A stretch of 32,088 bases of DNA from DASVTR01 sp033855775 (lineage in GTDB: Bacteria; Acidobacteriota; Blastocatellia; Pyrinomonadales; Pyrinomonadaceae). The notes beneath the pieces are model-generated. The model did not search any database. It had not been told where the DNA came from and worked only from the letters and a program-made list of their open reading frames with translations. The position numbers and the translations under genes are program-made. Positions 23,608 to 31,470 of the stretch are shown here, piece by piece; position 1 is the first letter of the stretch; each line of letters begins with the position of its first letter. The stretch is taken from NCBI GenBank assembly GCA_033855775.1, contig JAWVFT010000059.1, positions 1 to 32,088 of the forward strand, given 5' to 3'.

Positions 23608-25461
23608 TCAAGCAGCCGGACGAGCGACGGGCGGCTCACGATAGTCGTCCGCAGAGACGGGCGCGGCCAACTGCTTGTTGGAATCTTTCGGGCGCGGCTT
23701 CTTCAAGCGAACGGAGCCGGCGCGTATCTGCCCGCATTCGTAGGCGGCGACCAGAGAAGCGACGACGCCTTCGTCATAGCGCGTGCCGACGAAGCTCTTG
23801 ATGCGCTCAACCGCGTCTTCGAGGCTCATGGCTTTCTGGTACGGCCTGTCTGTCGTCATCGCGTCGAAGGTGTCGGCCACAGAGACGATGCGGGCCATCA
23901 GCGGAATCTCGTCGCCCTTGAGTCCCTGCGGGTAGCCCTGGCCGTTAATCATTTCGTGGTGCATGTACATGCCCGGCAGAAACTCGCGCATCGCCGGAAT
24001 CTGCGACATGATTTTAAAGCCCTTCTGCGGATGCCCCTTCATAATCTCAAACTCTTCATCGGTCAGAGCGGCGGGCTTCTTCAAGATGTTATCGTCAATG
24101 CCAATCTTCCCGACATCGTGCAGGAGAGCGCTGATTCTTATCTTCTCAATCTCGTCGTCGGCGATGTCCATGCCCTGCGCGATGGCGACGGAGAAACGAG
24201 CGACGCGCTCGGAGTGGCCGCGCGTGTACGGGTCTTTGCCGTCAATCGCTGCGGCGAGGGCTTTGACCGTGCCGAGGAACAACTCGCGGTTCTCTGTCGC
24301 CGAGCGTTGCAGGTCGCTGATGAACTTTTCGATTTGGTCGGTCATCAGGTTGAACGACTTGCCAAGCTCGCCAAGCTCAGTTCTGCTTCGCACGGAGATG
24401 CGTTGCGAAAAATCGCCGGACGCAATGCGATGCGCGCCCGCCGCCAACTCCTGCACGGGCTGCGTCAACTTCTTGGCGAAGAAGAAACCGATGATGAGCG
24501 TGAAGACCGCCGCGATTAAGCTGATGATGAGAGTCTGGCGGCGCATGTCCGCAACTGAAGTCAACGCCGCGCGCTCGTCCTGTATGGCAATCACGCCGAG
24601 CCGCATGTTGGCGTCGAGTTCAGCCGTCGCATACGAGCCGAGCATCTCCACCTTTTGCCCGTCGCGCTCCGCCGTGAAGGGAGCCAGCGCGGACTGCACC
24701 TGCGCGCTCGACTCCTGCCACTCCTGCACGACCTTCAAGTCCGTCATCGGTCTTTGAGAGAAAGCCACGCGCTCGTCCGGGTGCGCGACCGCGCGGCCAT
24801 CGCCGTCCACGACGAAGAGAACCGGCAAGCCCGCGTTCAAGAGGTCACGCTCGGTCTTGGATTTCTGCTGCTGAACGGCCTTGAAGACTTCCTGAAAAGA
24901 GATGATGGCCACGACCGCCGCGACCACTTCGTTGCCGTTCTCGCCGCCCATCACGGGCGCGGCAATCGTCAAAGCCATCTCCTGCCCTGAACGTATAATC
25001 TGCGGGCGACTGACGACCAACCCGCGACCGTTGACGCGCGCCAGCACTTCGCCGACGCGTTCTTCAACTTCCTCGGCCTTAATCACATCGGGCTGGAACG
25101 CGCTGTGCGGCGCGCCCTGCACAGGCTTGATTGAAAGAGCGATGAGATTCGGGTCGTCGCGCAAGGTCTTTTGCAGGCGCGCGTCAGAGCCTTCGTCGTC
25201 GAGCACACGGACGCCGCCCGCCAACTCGAACGCGCGAGCCAGCCCCGCCACCACGTCTCTGTATCGCTGCCCGTAGAGTTCTATCTGTCGCGCTTTGTCC
25301 TGCACAAGCTGCGTCTGGTAGCGCGTCTCGACCGAGCGCAATTCCTCGCCGCTCCGCTCGGACAAAAGCCACCCGGCCATCGCCAGCGGCAACAGCCCGA
25401 CCAGCAATAGCACTCCGAGCACGATGTAGAGCAGGCGCACGCGCCCCGAAGGTTTGTTCAT
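23608..25461 (-). CDS. Membrane HD-GYP domain protein (c-di-GMP phosphodiesterase type) with dCache-like sensor and HAMP
   Basis: The 617-residue protein from ATG 25461 has a membrane helix (about 10-33), an extracytoplasmic region (35-305) that looks like a double Cache sensor, a second helix (about 310-328), a HAMP linker (330-382) and an HD-GYP domain (about 395-575). Motifs are HSERV (416-420), HDVGKIG (448-454), HHE (501-503) and GYP (509-511). HD-GYP enzymes hydrolyse cyclic di-GMP. The usual HHExxDGxGYP Asp is Asn here (HHEMINGQGYP), a common variant. The C-terminal tail of about 40 residues is Pro/Lys-rich. A good promoter lies at 25581-25610. It probably senses a small ligand outside the membrane; the ligand is unknown. 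Confidence 0.92.
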   Translation of the reverse strand: MNKPSGRVRLLYIVLGVLLLVGLLPLAMAGWLLSERSGEELRSVETRYQTQLVQDKARQIELYGQRYRDVVAGLARAFELAGGVRVLDDEGSDARLQKTLRDDPNLIALSIKPVQGAPHSAFQPDVIKAEEVEERVGEVLARVNGRGLVVSRPQIIRSGQEMALTIAAPVMGGENGNEVVAAVVAIISFQEVFKAVQQQKSKTERDLLNAGLPVLFVVDGDGRAVAHPDERVAFSQRPMTDLKVVQEWQESSAQVQSALAPFTAERDGQKVEMLGSYATAELDANMRLGVIAIQDERAALTSVADMRRQTLIISLIAAVFTLIIGFFFAKKLTQPVQELAAGAHRIASGDFSQRISVRSRTELGELGKSFNLMTDQIEKFISDLQRSATENRELFLGTVKALAAAIDGKDPYTRGHSERVARFSVAIAQGMDIADDEIEKIRISALLHDVGKIGIDDNILKKPAALTDEEFEIMKGHPQKGFKIMSQIPAMREFLPGMYMHHEMINGQGYPQGLKGDEIPLMARIVSVADTFDAMTTDRPYQKAMSLEDAVERIKSFVGTRYDEGVVASLVAAYECGQIRAGSVRLKKPRPKDSNKQLAAPVSADDYREPPVARPAA

Positions 25462-25580
25462 CACGATTTTATAGAGACAGCAGCGGGCACGCTAACCTGT
25501 TTTGGCGGAAGTCGGACGAAGGCAGGCCAGGAATTATTGCTCAAGCGACGAGGCCGACGCGCGCCGACCGTTTCATCTTC

Positions 25581-25610
25581 ATACTACGCATCCGAACTAG
25601 CGGCTGTCAA
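25581..25610 (-). promoter_or_regulatory. Sigma-70 promoter for the HD-GYP gene
   Basis: The minus strand has a consensus TTGACA (25610-25605), an 18-bp spacer and TAGTAT (25586-25581). The predicted start is near 25574, leaving a leader of about 110 bases before ATG 25461. Confidence 0.55.
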
Positions 25611-25739
25611 TGAGTTTTACATCTTTTAATTGCTGGCAGGAAGGAGTTAAACCTGATTCTCTGGCTCTCATGCGCCGCCGAAGTAAGAGCCGTTCAAGGG
25701 TTTAAGCGCGGCGCGCAACGATTCATGATAATGCGTGTG

Positions 25740-25760
25740 AAAGGCTCTCAAAGAGCCTTT
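25740..25760. repeat. Perfect 9-bp hairpin upstream of the ECF sigma gene
   Basis: AAAGGCTCT and AGAGCCTTT flank the loop CAA. No T-tract follows on either strand, so it is not clearly a terminator. It lies in the 428-bp divergent gap (25462-25889) between the HD-GYP and sigma genes. Apart from this hairpin and the HD-GYP promoter I see nothing else convincing in that gap, and no clear promoter for the sigma gene. Confidence 0.55.
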
Positions 25761-25889
25761 GGTGTGCGATAATTGGTCGGCTGAATCGTGTGGCCGGGCG
25801 TCTAAATGTTTGAGCGCGCTCGAAGCATTGCGGAGCGCGGCGGAAAATGCGGGCGGCCCTCCGGCGGATGAGGCAGACGGCACGAGAGG

Positions 25890-26471
25890 ATGGAAACGGC
25901 TACGAGCGACGAGCAAATCGTAGAGCGCGCGTTGTCAGGCGATGCGGAGGCTTTCGGCGAGATTGTGCATCGCTGGGAACGTCGTATCTTCGCGCTCGCC
26001 TACGGCATGCTCGGACGCGAAGAGGACGCGCGTGACGCCACGCAGGAGACTTTCCTCGCGGCCTTCCGTAACCTGCGCGGCTTTCGTGGCGACGCGAAAG
26101 TCTCATCATGGCTGCACAGGATAGCGGTCAACCAATGCATCACGCGGCAGCGTCGCGCCAAGGTGCGCGGCGAAACCGCGCTCGAAGATGAGACGGAAGC
26201 TGACGGAGCCTCCTTCTCCGTGCCGGCGCACGAATCGCCCGCGCACGCAGCCGAGAGCAGGCAGACGACAGACGTTGTGCGCCGCGCCGTTCAGTCTTTG
26301 CCGACGGAGTTACGGCAGGTGATTGTGATGAAAGAGTTCGAGGAGTTGACGTTCCAGCAGATAGCCGAAGCGCTCGACTTGCCCCTGAGCACGGTCAAGA
26401 GCCGTCTCTACACGGCGCTCCGGCAGTTACGCATGCGGCTGGAAAAACAACATGGCGCAGAGGTCGCCTGA
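25890..26471 (+). CDS. ECF (RpoE-type) sigma-70 family factor
   Basis: The 193-residue sigma factor has region 2 (about 24-90) with FGEIVHRWERRIFALAYGML, the DATQETFLAAFRNL core-binding helix and WLHRIAVNQCITRQRR. Region 4 (about 130-185) has LPTELRQVIVMKEFEELTFQQIAEALD and LPLSTVKSRLYTALRQLR. The linker is acidic. ECF factors are usually held by a membrane anti-sigma factor, and the next gene encodes one, starting 1 bp after this stop. ATG 25890 has GAGAGG directly adjoining it, tighter than normal, so the start is not fully certain. It probably controls an envelope response including the LTxxQ gene downstream. Confidence 0.94.
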   Translation: METATSDEQIVERALSGDAEAFGEIVHRWERRIFALAYGMLGREEDARDATQETFLAAFRNLRGFRGDAKVSSWLHRIAVNQCITRQRRAKVRGETALEDETEADGASFSVPAHESPAHAAESRQTTDVVRRAVQSLPTELRQVIVMKEFEELTFQQIAEALDLPLSTVKSRLYTALRQLRMRLEKQHGAEVA

Positions 26472-26472
26472 G

Positions 26473-27267
26473 ATGAAAGAGAAAGAGACTTGGAAACAGC
26501 GTATGACGGAAATTAACGACGAGCCACACTGCGCGCGCGCGGAAGATTTAGTGTCCTACCTTTATGGCGAAGCGGACGAAGCCGCGTCCGAGAGTTTTCT
26601 CGCGCACACGCGCCACTGCGCTTCCTGCCGGATGGAACTGGCCGCGTTTGGAAACGTGCGCGCCTCAATCGGCGAATGGCGCGGGCAAGCTCTAGGCGTT
26701 CCGGCGCAGGCAGCCGTTCCTGCGAGCAACGCTCTTATCGCTCAGCCGAACAGCAACGCTCCTGCGCGCGCGCGTTCGGCTCTGGCCGCGCTTCGTGAGT
26801 TCTTCGCGCTGTCGCCCGCGTGGATGCGCGCCGCGACCGCCGCGCTCGGCTTAGTCTTCTGCGCGCTCGTCGCTCTGGCCGTCGCTCATTATCTTGAGCA
26901 GCCGAAGATTGTCACGGTCGAAAAGTCTGTGCAGGCGCAAGCGTCCGAGCCGGACTTGGCTCCCATGACGGAAGAGCGTCTGAAGGCGCAGAGCTTGAAC
27001 GCTCCGCCCAAGCCGGAGGCCGCTCAACCGGACGTGGCAATCAAGACGACGGCCGACGCCGACAAGCTTGAAGCGCTGCCGAAAGCGAATCCCGGCTTCA
27101 AGCGCAGCGCGGCAAGGCAATCGAATCTTGCCAGCAACCGCAAGCCCAGGTTGAGCATCTCTCCGCAGGAGTCGAAAGAGATAGCGCGCGACCTGCGGCT
27201 CACGATTGCCTCTAACGATGAAGACGACTTGCCGCGTCTCTCCGACTTGATGGATGAATCCAACTAG
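26473..27267 (+). CDS. Membrane anti-sigma factor with zinc finger
   Basis: From ATG 26473 the protein has 264 residues. The N-terminus has a ZAS-type zinc finger with His45, Cys49 and Cys52 (HTRHCASC), preceded by LVSYLYGEADEAASESFLAH, typical of anti-sigma domains. A membrane helix (MRAATAALGLVFCALVALAVA) lies near residues 118-138. The remaining periplasmic part of about 120 residues is Lys/Ala/Pro-rich without a known domain and would be the sensing or cleavage region. It directly follows the ECF sigma gene, its expected partner. An earlier in-frame ATG at 26452 lies inside the sigma gene and is less likely. Confidence 0.88.
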   Translation: MKEKETWKQRMTEINDEPHCARAEDLVSYLYGEADEAASESFLAHTRHCASCRMELAAFGNVRASIGEWRGQALGVPAQAAVPASNALIAQPNSNAPARARSALAALREFFALSPAWMRAATAALGLVFCALVALAVAHYLEQPKIVTVEKSVQAQASEPDLAPMTEERLKAQSLNAPPKPEAAQPDVAIKTTADADKLEALPKANPGFKRSAARQSNLASNRKPRLSISPQESKEIARDLRLTIASNDEDDLPRLSDLMDESN

Positions 27268-27355
27268 GAGCAGCTTGAAAAATCGTCTTCGCTCATGAAG
27301 AATGCAGGACAAAAAGGTCTGGCCCCGAATAGGATTTAAACGGAGTGAGGTTTGA

Positions 27356-28003
27356 ATGAATAAGTTGATACGCAGATGGACAATCGCCGCCGCGCCGTTG
27401 CTCTGCTCAATCGTGTTTCTCTGTTTCTCTGTTCGACCGGCCAGCGCGCAGGAGAGCAGCCCCGCGCCCGCCAGCGAAGTCGAACAGAACGCGGGCAATC
27501 AAAACGGCGATTTGATTAAGACGCTTGGATTGACCCCCGAACAACTCGGCAAGATTCGGACGATACGCGAACAGAACAAAGAAGAGCGGCGGCTGGCGAC
27601 CGAGCGTCTGCGCGGCGCGCAGCAAGCTCTGGATGCGGCCATCTATTCGGACGAGATGAGCGAGCTGGTCATTGAAGAACGCACGCGCGAGTTGGTGGCG
27701 GCACAGACGGCGACGATGCGGCTGCGCGTGATGACGGAGTTGAGCATCCGTCGCGTCCTGACGCCAGAACAACTCGCCACGCTGCGCGGCCTGCGTTTGC
27801 GGCAAGCCGAACGACGCCGCATCGAGCGCGGCATGATGCAGCCGCGCCGCCTGCGCGACCGCCAGCCGGGCAGCGTCGATGGCCAAACGCCTTTGCAGCG
27901 CGAGCGTTTTCGTCAGCGTCAAAACAATCAGGCTCAGCCGACCGATGAAGCCAAGCCCGCCGCCGTCCGGCGCGGCGAACTCTTTCGCCGGAATCGCCCT
28001 TGA
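27356..28003 (+). CDS. Periplasmic LTxxQ (Spy/CpxP-like) protein
   Basis: The 215-residue protein has a signal peptide ending around residue 32 (PASAQE). Two LTPEQ motifs (TLGLTPEQLGKIRTIRE and VLTPEQLATLRGLR) bracket a charged helical region, as in Spy/CpxP chaperones and heavy-metal sensors of that fold. The C-terminal third is very rich in Arg and Gln and seems disordered. GGAGTGAGG precedes the ATG. It is 88 bp after the anti-sigma gene and before a strong terminator, so sigma, anti-sigma and this gene probably form one unit. It may be an envelope chaperone or a feedback sensor; which one cannot be read here. Confidence 0.8.
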   Translation: MNKLIRRWTIAAAPLLCSIVFLCFSVRPASAQESSPAPASEVEQNAGNQNGDLIKTLGLTPEQLGKIRTIREQNKEERRLATERLRGAQQALDAAIYSDEMSELVIEERTRELVAAQTATMRLRVMTELSIRRVLTPEQLATLRGLRLRQAERRRIERGMMQPRRLRDRQPGSVDGQTPLQRERFRQRQNNQAQPTDEAKPAAVRRGELFRRNRP

Positions 28004-28034
28004 TTGAAATTCAACGAAGAAGCTTGAGCACGGA

Positions 28035-28068
28035 AGCCGGTCAGCCGAACAGTTGACCGGCTTTTTTG
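28035..28068 (+). terminator. Intrinsic terminator after the LTxxQ gene
   Basis: AAGCCGGTCA (28035-28044) pairs perfectly with TGACCGGCTT (28055-28064) around a 10-base loop and is followed by a run of T. It closes the sigma/anti-sigma/LTxxQ unit. Confidence 0.9.
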
Positions 28069-28154
28069 CGCGCCCGCGCAAGAGTTGCGCCGCACCGCCG
28101 TCGCGCCGTCGAATCATTCGGCGGCGTCCCTGCGCTGGACCGTGAATTTAACCC

Positions 28155-28184
28155 TTGACGCATCGCGCATATTTTGAGCATGAT
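28155..28184 (+). promoter_or_regulatory. Candidate promoter for the mla operon
   Basis: TTGACG (28155-28160) and CATGAT (28179-28184) are separated by 18 bp. A second possible -10, TATAGT (28275-28280), lies just before the first mlaE start but has no good -35. The rest of the 28069-28289 gap shows no other feature. Confidence 0.35.
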
Positions 28185-28289
28185 AGCTTGCTCGTTCACA
28201 GATAGCGCGGTGGCCCGTCCAGATTCAAGAGAGCCATTCTGGCACGACCCGCGTTTTCTTTCCGGCGTTAGAGCTATAGTTGATGGCTC

Positions 28290-29126
28290 ATGCCAGGCTG
28301 CAACGCTTTCGCGCTCGCCAGCAAACAGCGCGGCGCGTTTTTGCTTCTCGTTTCTCGAATGAACATTGCCACGCGCGTCCTGCTCGAATTGCAGGAGACG
28401 ACTTTGCTGGCGGCGCGCGCCGCTCGCGGACTCTTCAGAAGCCCGCGCTACATTCCCGAAACTATCGCGCAGATGGACGCCATCGGCGTCGGCTCTTTGA
28501 CTATCATTATCCTGACCGGATTTTTCACGGGCGGCGTGCTGACGCTGCAAACCTACCCGACGCTGAAATACTACGGGGCGCAGGGACAGACCGGCTATCT
28601 CATCGCGCTCTCTTTGATACGCGAGTTGGGGCCGGTGCTGACGGCCTTGATGGTGACGGGGCGCGTCGGTTCCGCGATTGCCGCGGAGCTTGGCTCGATG
28701 AGCGTTTCGCAGCAGATAGACGCGATGCGCGCCCTCGGCACAGACCCCACGCGCAAGCTCGTCACGCCGCGCATCCTTGCTCTGCTGATTACGCTGCCGC
28801 TGTTGACGGTAATTGCGGATGTGGTCGGCATCGTCGGCGGCTGGACGGTGGCGGCGGGTCTTTACGGGATGTCGTCGGACACTTACTTCAACTCGGTGCG
28901 CGACGGAATCTCGACCGACGACATTATCGGCGGCGTCATTAAGCCGACGGTCTTCGCCCTGATTATCGGCACGATTGCCTGCTACAAAGGATTGAACACG
29001 GAGGGCGGAACGGTCGGCGTCGGGCGTTCGACCACGCGCTCGGTCGTGACGGCTTCAATCGTCGTCATCATCGCAGACTTTTTTCTGGCGCGCGGGCTTC
29101 AGTATCTTCTTAACATGCCGCAGTAA
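28290..29126 (+). CDS. mlaE: MlaE-type phospholipid ABC transporter permease
   Basis: An MlaE/YrbE permease of the intermembrane phospholipid transport system. Motifs are QMDAIGVGSLTIIILTGFFTGGVLTLQ near the N-terminus, LIRELGPVLTALMVTGRVGSAIAAELGSM in the middle, with the conserved ELG that contacts the ATPase, and EQIDAM-like QQIDAMRALG. Hydrophobic helices follow to the end. From ATG 28290 it has 278 residues; ATG 28359 would give 255, closer to usual family size, and neither has a clear ribosome binding site. It is followed 18 bp later by mlaF and then mlaD, forming the transporter core. Substrate assignment as phospholipid follows the family. Confidence 0.93.
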   Translation: MPGCNAFALASKQRGAFLLLVSRMNIATRVLLELQETTLLAARAARGLFRSPRYIPETIAQMDAIGVGSLTIIILTGFFTGGVLTLQTYPTLKYYGAQGQTGYLIALSLIRELGPVLTALMVTGRVGSAIAAELGSMSVSQQIDAMRALGTDPTRKLVTPRILALLITLPLLTVIADVVGIVGGWTVAAGLYGMSSDTYFNSVRDGISTDDIIGGVIKPTVFALIIGTIACYKGLNTEGGTVGVGRSTTRSVVTASIVVIIADFFLARGLQYLLNMPQ

Positions 29127-29144
29127 ATTTTTTGACACAAGGCT

Positions 29145-30059
29145 ATGGCTTCAACAGACATCGAAGTTCCACAACAGACTCCGCCGCCATTTGACGGGCG
29201 GGTCAGCGAGAATGCCGCCGAGTCCACGTTCGCGGAGGTTGACGACAGCGAGCGCGCGATTCCGGCCATAGAGTTCCGCGACGTGCATCTCTCCTTCGAC
29301 GAACGCAAGGTCTTAAACGGCCTGAGCTTCAAAGTGATGAAGGGCGAGACCAAGATTATTCTCGGCGGCTCCGGCTGCGGCAAATCAACGACCATCAAGC
29401 TCGTGCTCGGACTCCTCAAACCAGACACCGGACGGATTCTGGTTGACGGCGAAGACATCACCAACTACAGCGAAGATGAGATGATGCGCGTCAGGAAAAA
29501 GATCGGCATGGTCTTTCAGGAGGGCGCGCTCTTCGACTCGCTTTCGGTCTACGATAACGTCGCCTTTCGTCTTCACGAGCAGGGCGTGCCGGAAGATGAA
29601 GTCGAGCCGGAAGTGCGCAGGATGCTGCGCTTCGTTAATCTGGAAGACGCAATTGACAAGATGCCGATTGAATTATCCGGCGGCATGCGGCGCCGCGTCG
29701 GCATCGCCCGCGCCCTCGTCGGCGACCCGAAAATCGTCATGTTCGACGAGCCGACCGCCGGGCTCGACCCGCCGACCGCTCGCACCATCTGCGAGTTGGC
29801 GATGAAGCTGCGCGACCTCGAAGATGTCTCTTCCATCTTCGTCACGCATGAGATGAACAATCTCGAATATCTCTGCTCGGAATACGCCGTCGTCGACGAG
29901 GCGGGCGATGTCATCTTCGAGAAAGAAGGCGAGCGGCTCTGCTTGATTAACACCAAAGTCTTGATGCTGCGCGACGGCCAACCCATCTTCAGCGGCACGG
30001 ACGAAGCCATCAAGCGGACCGAAGACCCATACATCCGCAAGTTCCTGCGCGGACATTAA
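29145..30059 (+). CDS. mlaF: MlaF-type phospholipid ABC transporter ATP-binding protein
   Basis: The ATPase of the Mla system. Motifs are Walker A GGSGCGKST, Q-loop VFQEGALFDSLSV (the family form), signature LSGGMRRRVGIARAL, Walker B IVMFDEPTAGLDP and switch VTHEMNN. The protein is 304 residues, about 35 longer than E. coli MlaF. The excess is an acidic N-terminal extension (residues 1-40) before the nucleotide-binding domain. It is flanked by mlaE and mlaD. A palindromic array separates it from mlaD. Confidence 0.95.
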   Translation: MASTDIEVPQQTPPPFDGRVSENAAESTFAEVDDSERAIPAIEFRDVHLSFDERKVLNGLSFKVMKGETKIILGGSGCGKSTTIKLVLGLLKPDTGRILVDGEDITNYSEDEMMRVRKKIGMVFQEGALFDSLSVYDNVAFRLHEQGVPEDEVEPEVRRMLRFVNLEDAIDKMPIELSGGMRRRVGIARALVGDPKIVMFDEPTAGLDPPTARTICELAMKLRDLEDVSSIFVTHEMNNLEYLCSEYAVVDEAGDVIFEKEGERLCLINTKVLMLRDGQPIFSGTDEAIKRTEDPYIRKFLRGH

Positions 30060-30065
30060 CGAAAG

Positions 30066-30153
30066 GAGGGCTGAAGCACGAGGACGAAGAGATGAAGGCG
30101 CGACCATCAAGCTTTAGCTGATTCCCTTTTCATCGCTCGTCCTTCAGCCCTGA
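30066..30153. repeat. Palindromic array between mlaF and mlaD
   Basis: The left arm (30066-30098) with GGGCTGAAG, CGAGGACGAAG and ATGAAGG mirrors the right arm (30127-30153) with TTCATCG, CTCGTCC and TTCAGCCC. The spacing of the repeated elements is close to seven. It fills the gap between two genes that should be co-transcribed, so it may lower mlaD expression or protect the 3' end of the upstream message. Confidence 0.7.
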
Positions 30154-30161
30154 TTTAAAAC

Positions 30162-31307
30162 ATGCCTCCTGCCAAGAAAACCATCGGCCTCAGCGAGCTA
30201 CGCGTCGGACTGCTTGTCGTCGCCTCAATCGCCGTGCTGATATTTTTGATTCTCAACGCGACCGGTGACATCAACCCGTTCACGCGCCGCCTGCACCTGC
30301 GCGCGCAATTTCCCAACGCCGACGGTCTTCGTCCCGGCGCGGAAGTGCGCCTCGCGGGCGTTCGTGTCGGCAAGGTCGAAGAGGTTATCCTGCTGCCGCC
30401 TTCAGGCGACCCGAAAGCCCCCAAGGTTCAAGCGCGGCTGGCGATTGACGACAAGATTGACGGCCAGCCCGCCAACCAACGAATCCGCAAAGACTCGACG
30501 GCCCAACTCGGCTCTCCCAATCTGCTCGCCAACGACAAGCTCATCAACCTGACTCCCGGCTCAACCGGCAGCGAGCCTGTCACGGAAGACTTTCTGCTCT
30601 CGCCCTCGAACCTCAACACGACGACTCTCTCGAATCTGGCCGGCCCCGAAATCGCAGACCAATTCGAAGCCATCACCAAACAGGTCGGCGACATCACACG
30701 CAAGATTAACGAAGGCAACGGCACCATCGGCCGCTTCTTAAACGACGAAGCTTTTTATAACAACCTCAACTCGACGATTCAGGATACGCAATCCGTCATC
30801 CGTCAAATCAGGTCTGGCGAAGGCACAGCCGGAAAATTTCTCAACGACCCGGCGGTCTACAACAACGTCAACGAACTCTCTCTGCGCCTCAACGACATCG
30901 CCGAAGGGCTGCGGCGCGGGCGCGGCACCGCAGGCAAACTCCTGACCGACGAAGCGCTCTACAATCGCGTCAACTCCATCGCCGACCGTGCCGACCAAGC
31001 CGTCGCCGAAATCCAGGGACTCGTCACAGAAGTCCGCGCAGGCCGCGGCGCCATCGGCAAACTCCTCACCGACGATGCCATCTACAACGACGCCCGCTCC
31101 GCCATCGCCCGCTTCAACACCACCACCCAGCGAATCGACAGCGTAGTCGCCAGTGCCCAACGCGGCGAAGGCACCCTCGGCAAACTCTTGACCGATGACC
31201 AACTCTACTCCAACATCAACCAACTCTCCGCCGAAGGCGTCAAACTCATCTACGACTTCCGACAGAACCCCAAAAAATACCTCACCGTCAAGTTCGAGCT
31301 TTTCTAA
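30162..31307 (+). CDS. mlaD: MlaD/MCE family lipid-transport protein with five GxGTxGKLLxD repeats
   Basis: The MCE substrate-binding component of the Mla system. A membrane helix lies at about 15-32, then an MCE domain (about 42-140) with LRPGAEVRLAGVRVGKVEEV and LGSPNLLANDKLINLTPG. The C-terminal part has five repeats built on GxGTxGKxLxDxxxY, starting near residues 185, 219, 253, 294 and 335. Spacings are 34, 34, 41 and 41, so they differ by one heptad, with helical linkers between. Length is 381 against 183 for E. coli MlaD. The extension may form a coiled tube or contact an outer-membrane partner, which is inference. No MlaA, B or C gene is in the window. Confidence 0.92.
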   Translation: MPPAKKTIGLSELRVGLLVVASIAVLIFLILNATGDINPFTRRLHLRAQFPNADGLRPGAEVRLAGVRVGKVEEVILLPPSGDPKAPKVQARLAIDDKIDGQPANQRIRKDSTAQLGSPNLLANDKLINLTPGSTGSEPVTEDFLLSPSNLNTTTLSNLAGPEIADQFEAITKQVGDITRKINEGNGTIGRFLNDEAFYNNLNSTIQDTQSVIRQIRSGEGTAGKFLNDPAVYNNVNELSLRLNDIAEGLRRGRGTAGKLLTDEALYNRVNSIADRADQAVAEIQGLVTEVRAGRGAIGKLLTDDAIYNDARSAIARFNTTTQRIDSVVASAQRGEGTLGKLLTDDQLYSNINQLSAEGVKLIYDFRQNPKKYLTVKFELF

Positions 31308-31318
31308 GCGCAAGCATT

Positions 31319-31391
31319 TGTTGCCGAAAAATTAAGTTCTTCACTGAGAAAATTAAGTTGTTCACTGGGTAAATTAAGTTCTTCACTGGAC
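31319..31391. repeat. Three tandem 21-bp direct repeats, possible transposon end
   Basis: Three head-to-tail 21-bp units lie at 31329-31349, 31350-31370 and 31371-31391. Each starts AAATTAAGTT and continues [C/G]TTCACTG. The sequence TGTTGCCG (31319-31326) stands before them. They lie 12 bp after the mlaD stop, at the point where composition turns AT-rich. Multiple 20-22-bp repeats beside a TG end are found at termini of Tn7/Tn5053-like elements, so this may be one end of an integrated element; an operator array is another option. Confidence 0.6.
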
Positions 31392-31470
31392 AGCAATATT
31401 TCGGGGATTTTAAAGTGCTGAAGAATCAGAAGAGGATGTGTCAGCTTACAACAAAATATTTGCTGTAGAC

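Noticed and set aside
25620..25670. ECF-type autoregulated promoter (GGAAGGAG...TCTGG) for the sigma gene
   Set aside because: The match to known ECF -35/-10 elements is loose and the distance to the start is over 200 bp.
25670..25705. Tiny ORF encoding MRRRSKSRSRV after a possible ribosome binding site
   Set aside because: Eleven codons, no supporting context; chance cannot be excluded.
25740..25760. Hairpin as an intrinsic terminator
   Set aside because: No T-tract on either strand and no gene ending close by; listed only as an inverted repeat.
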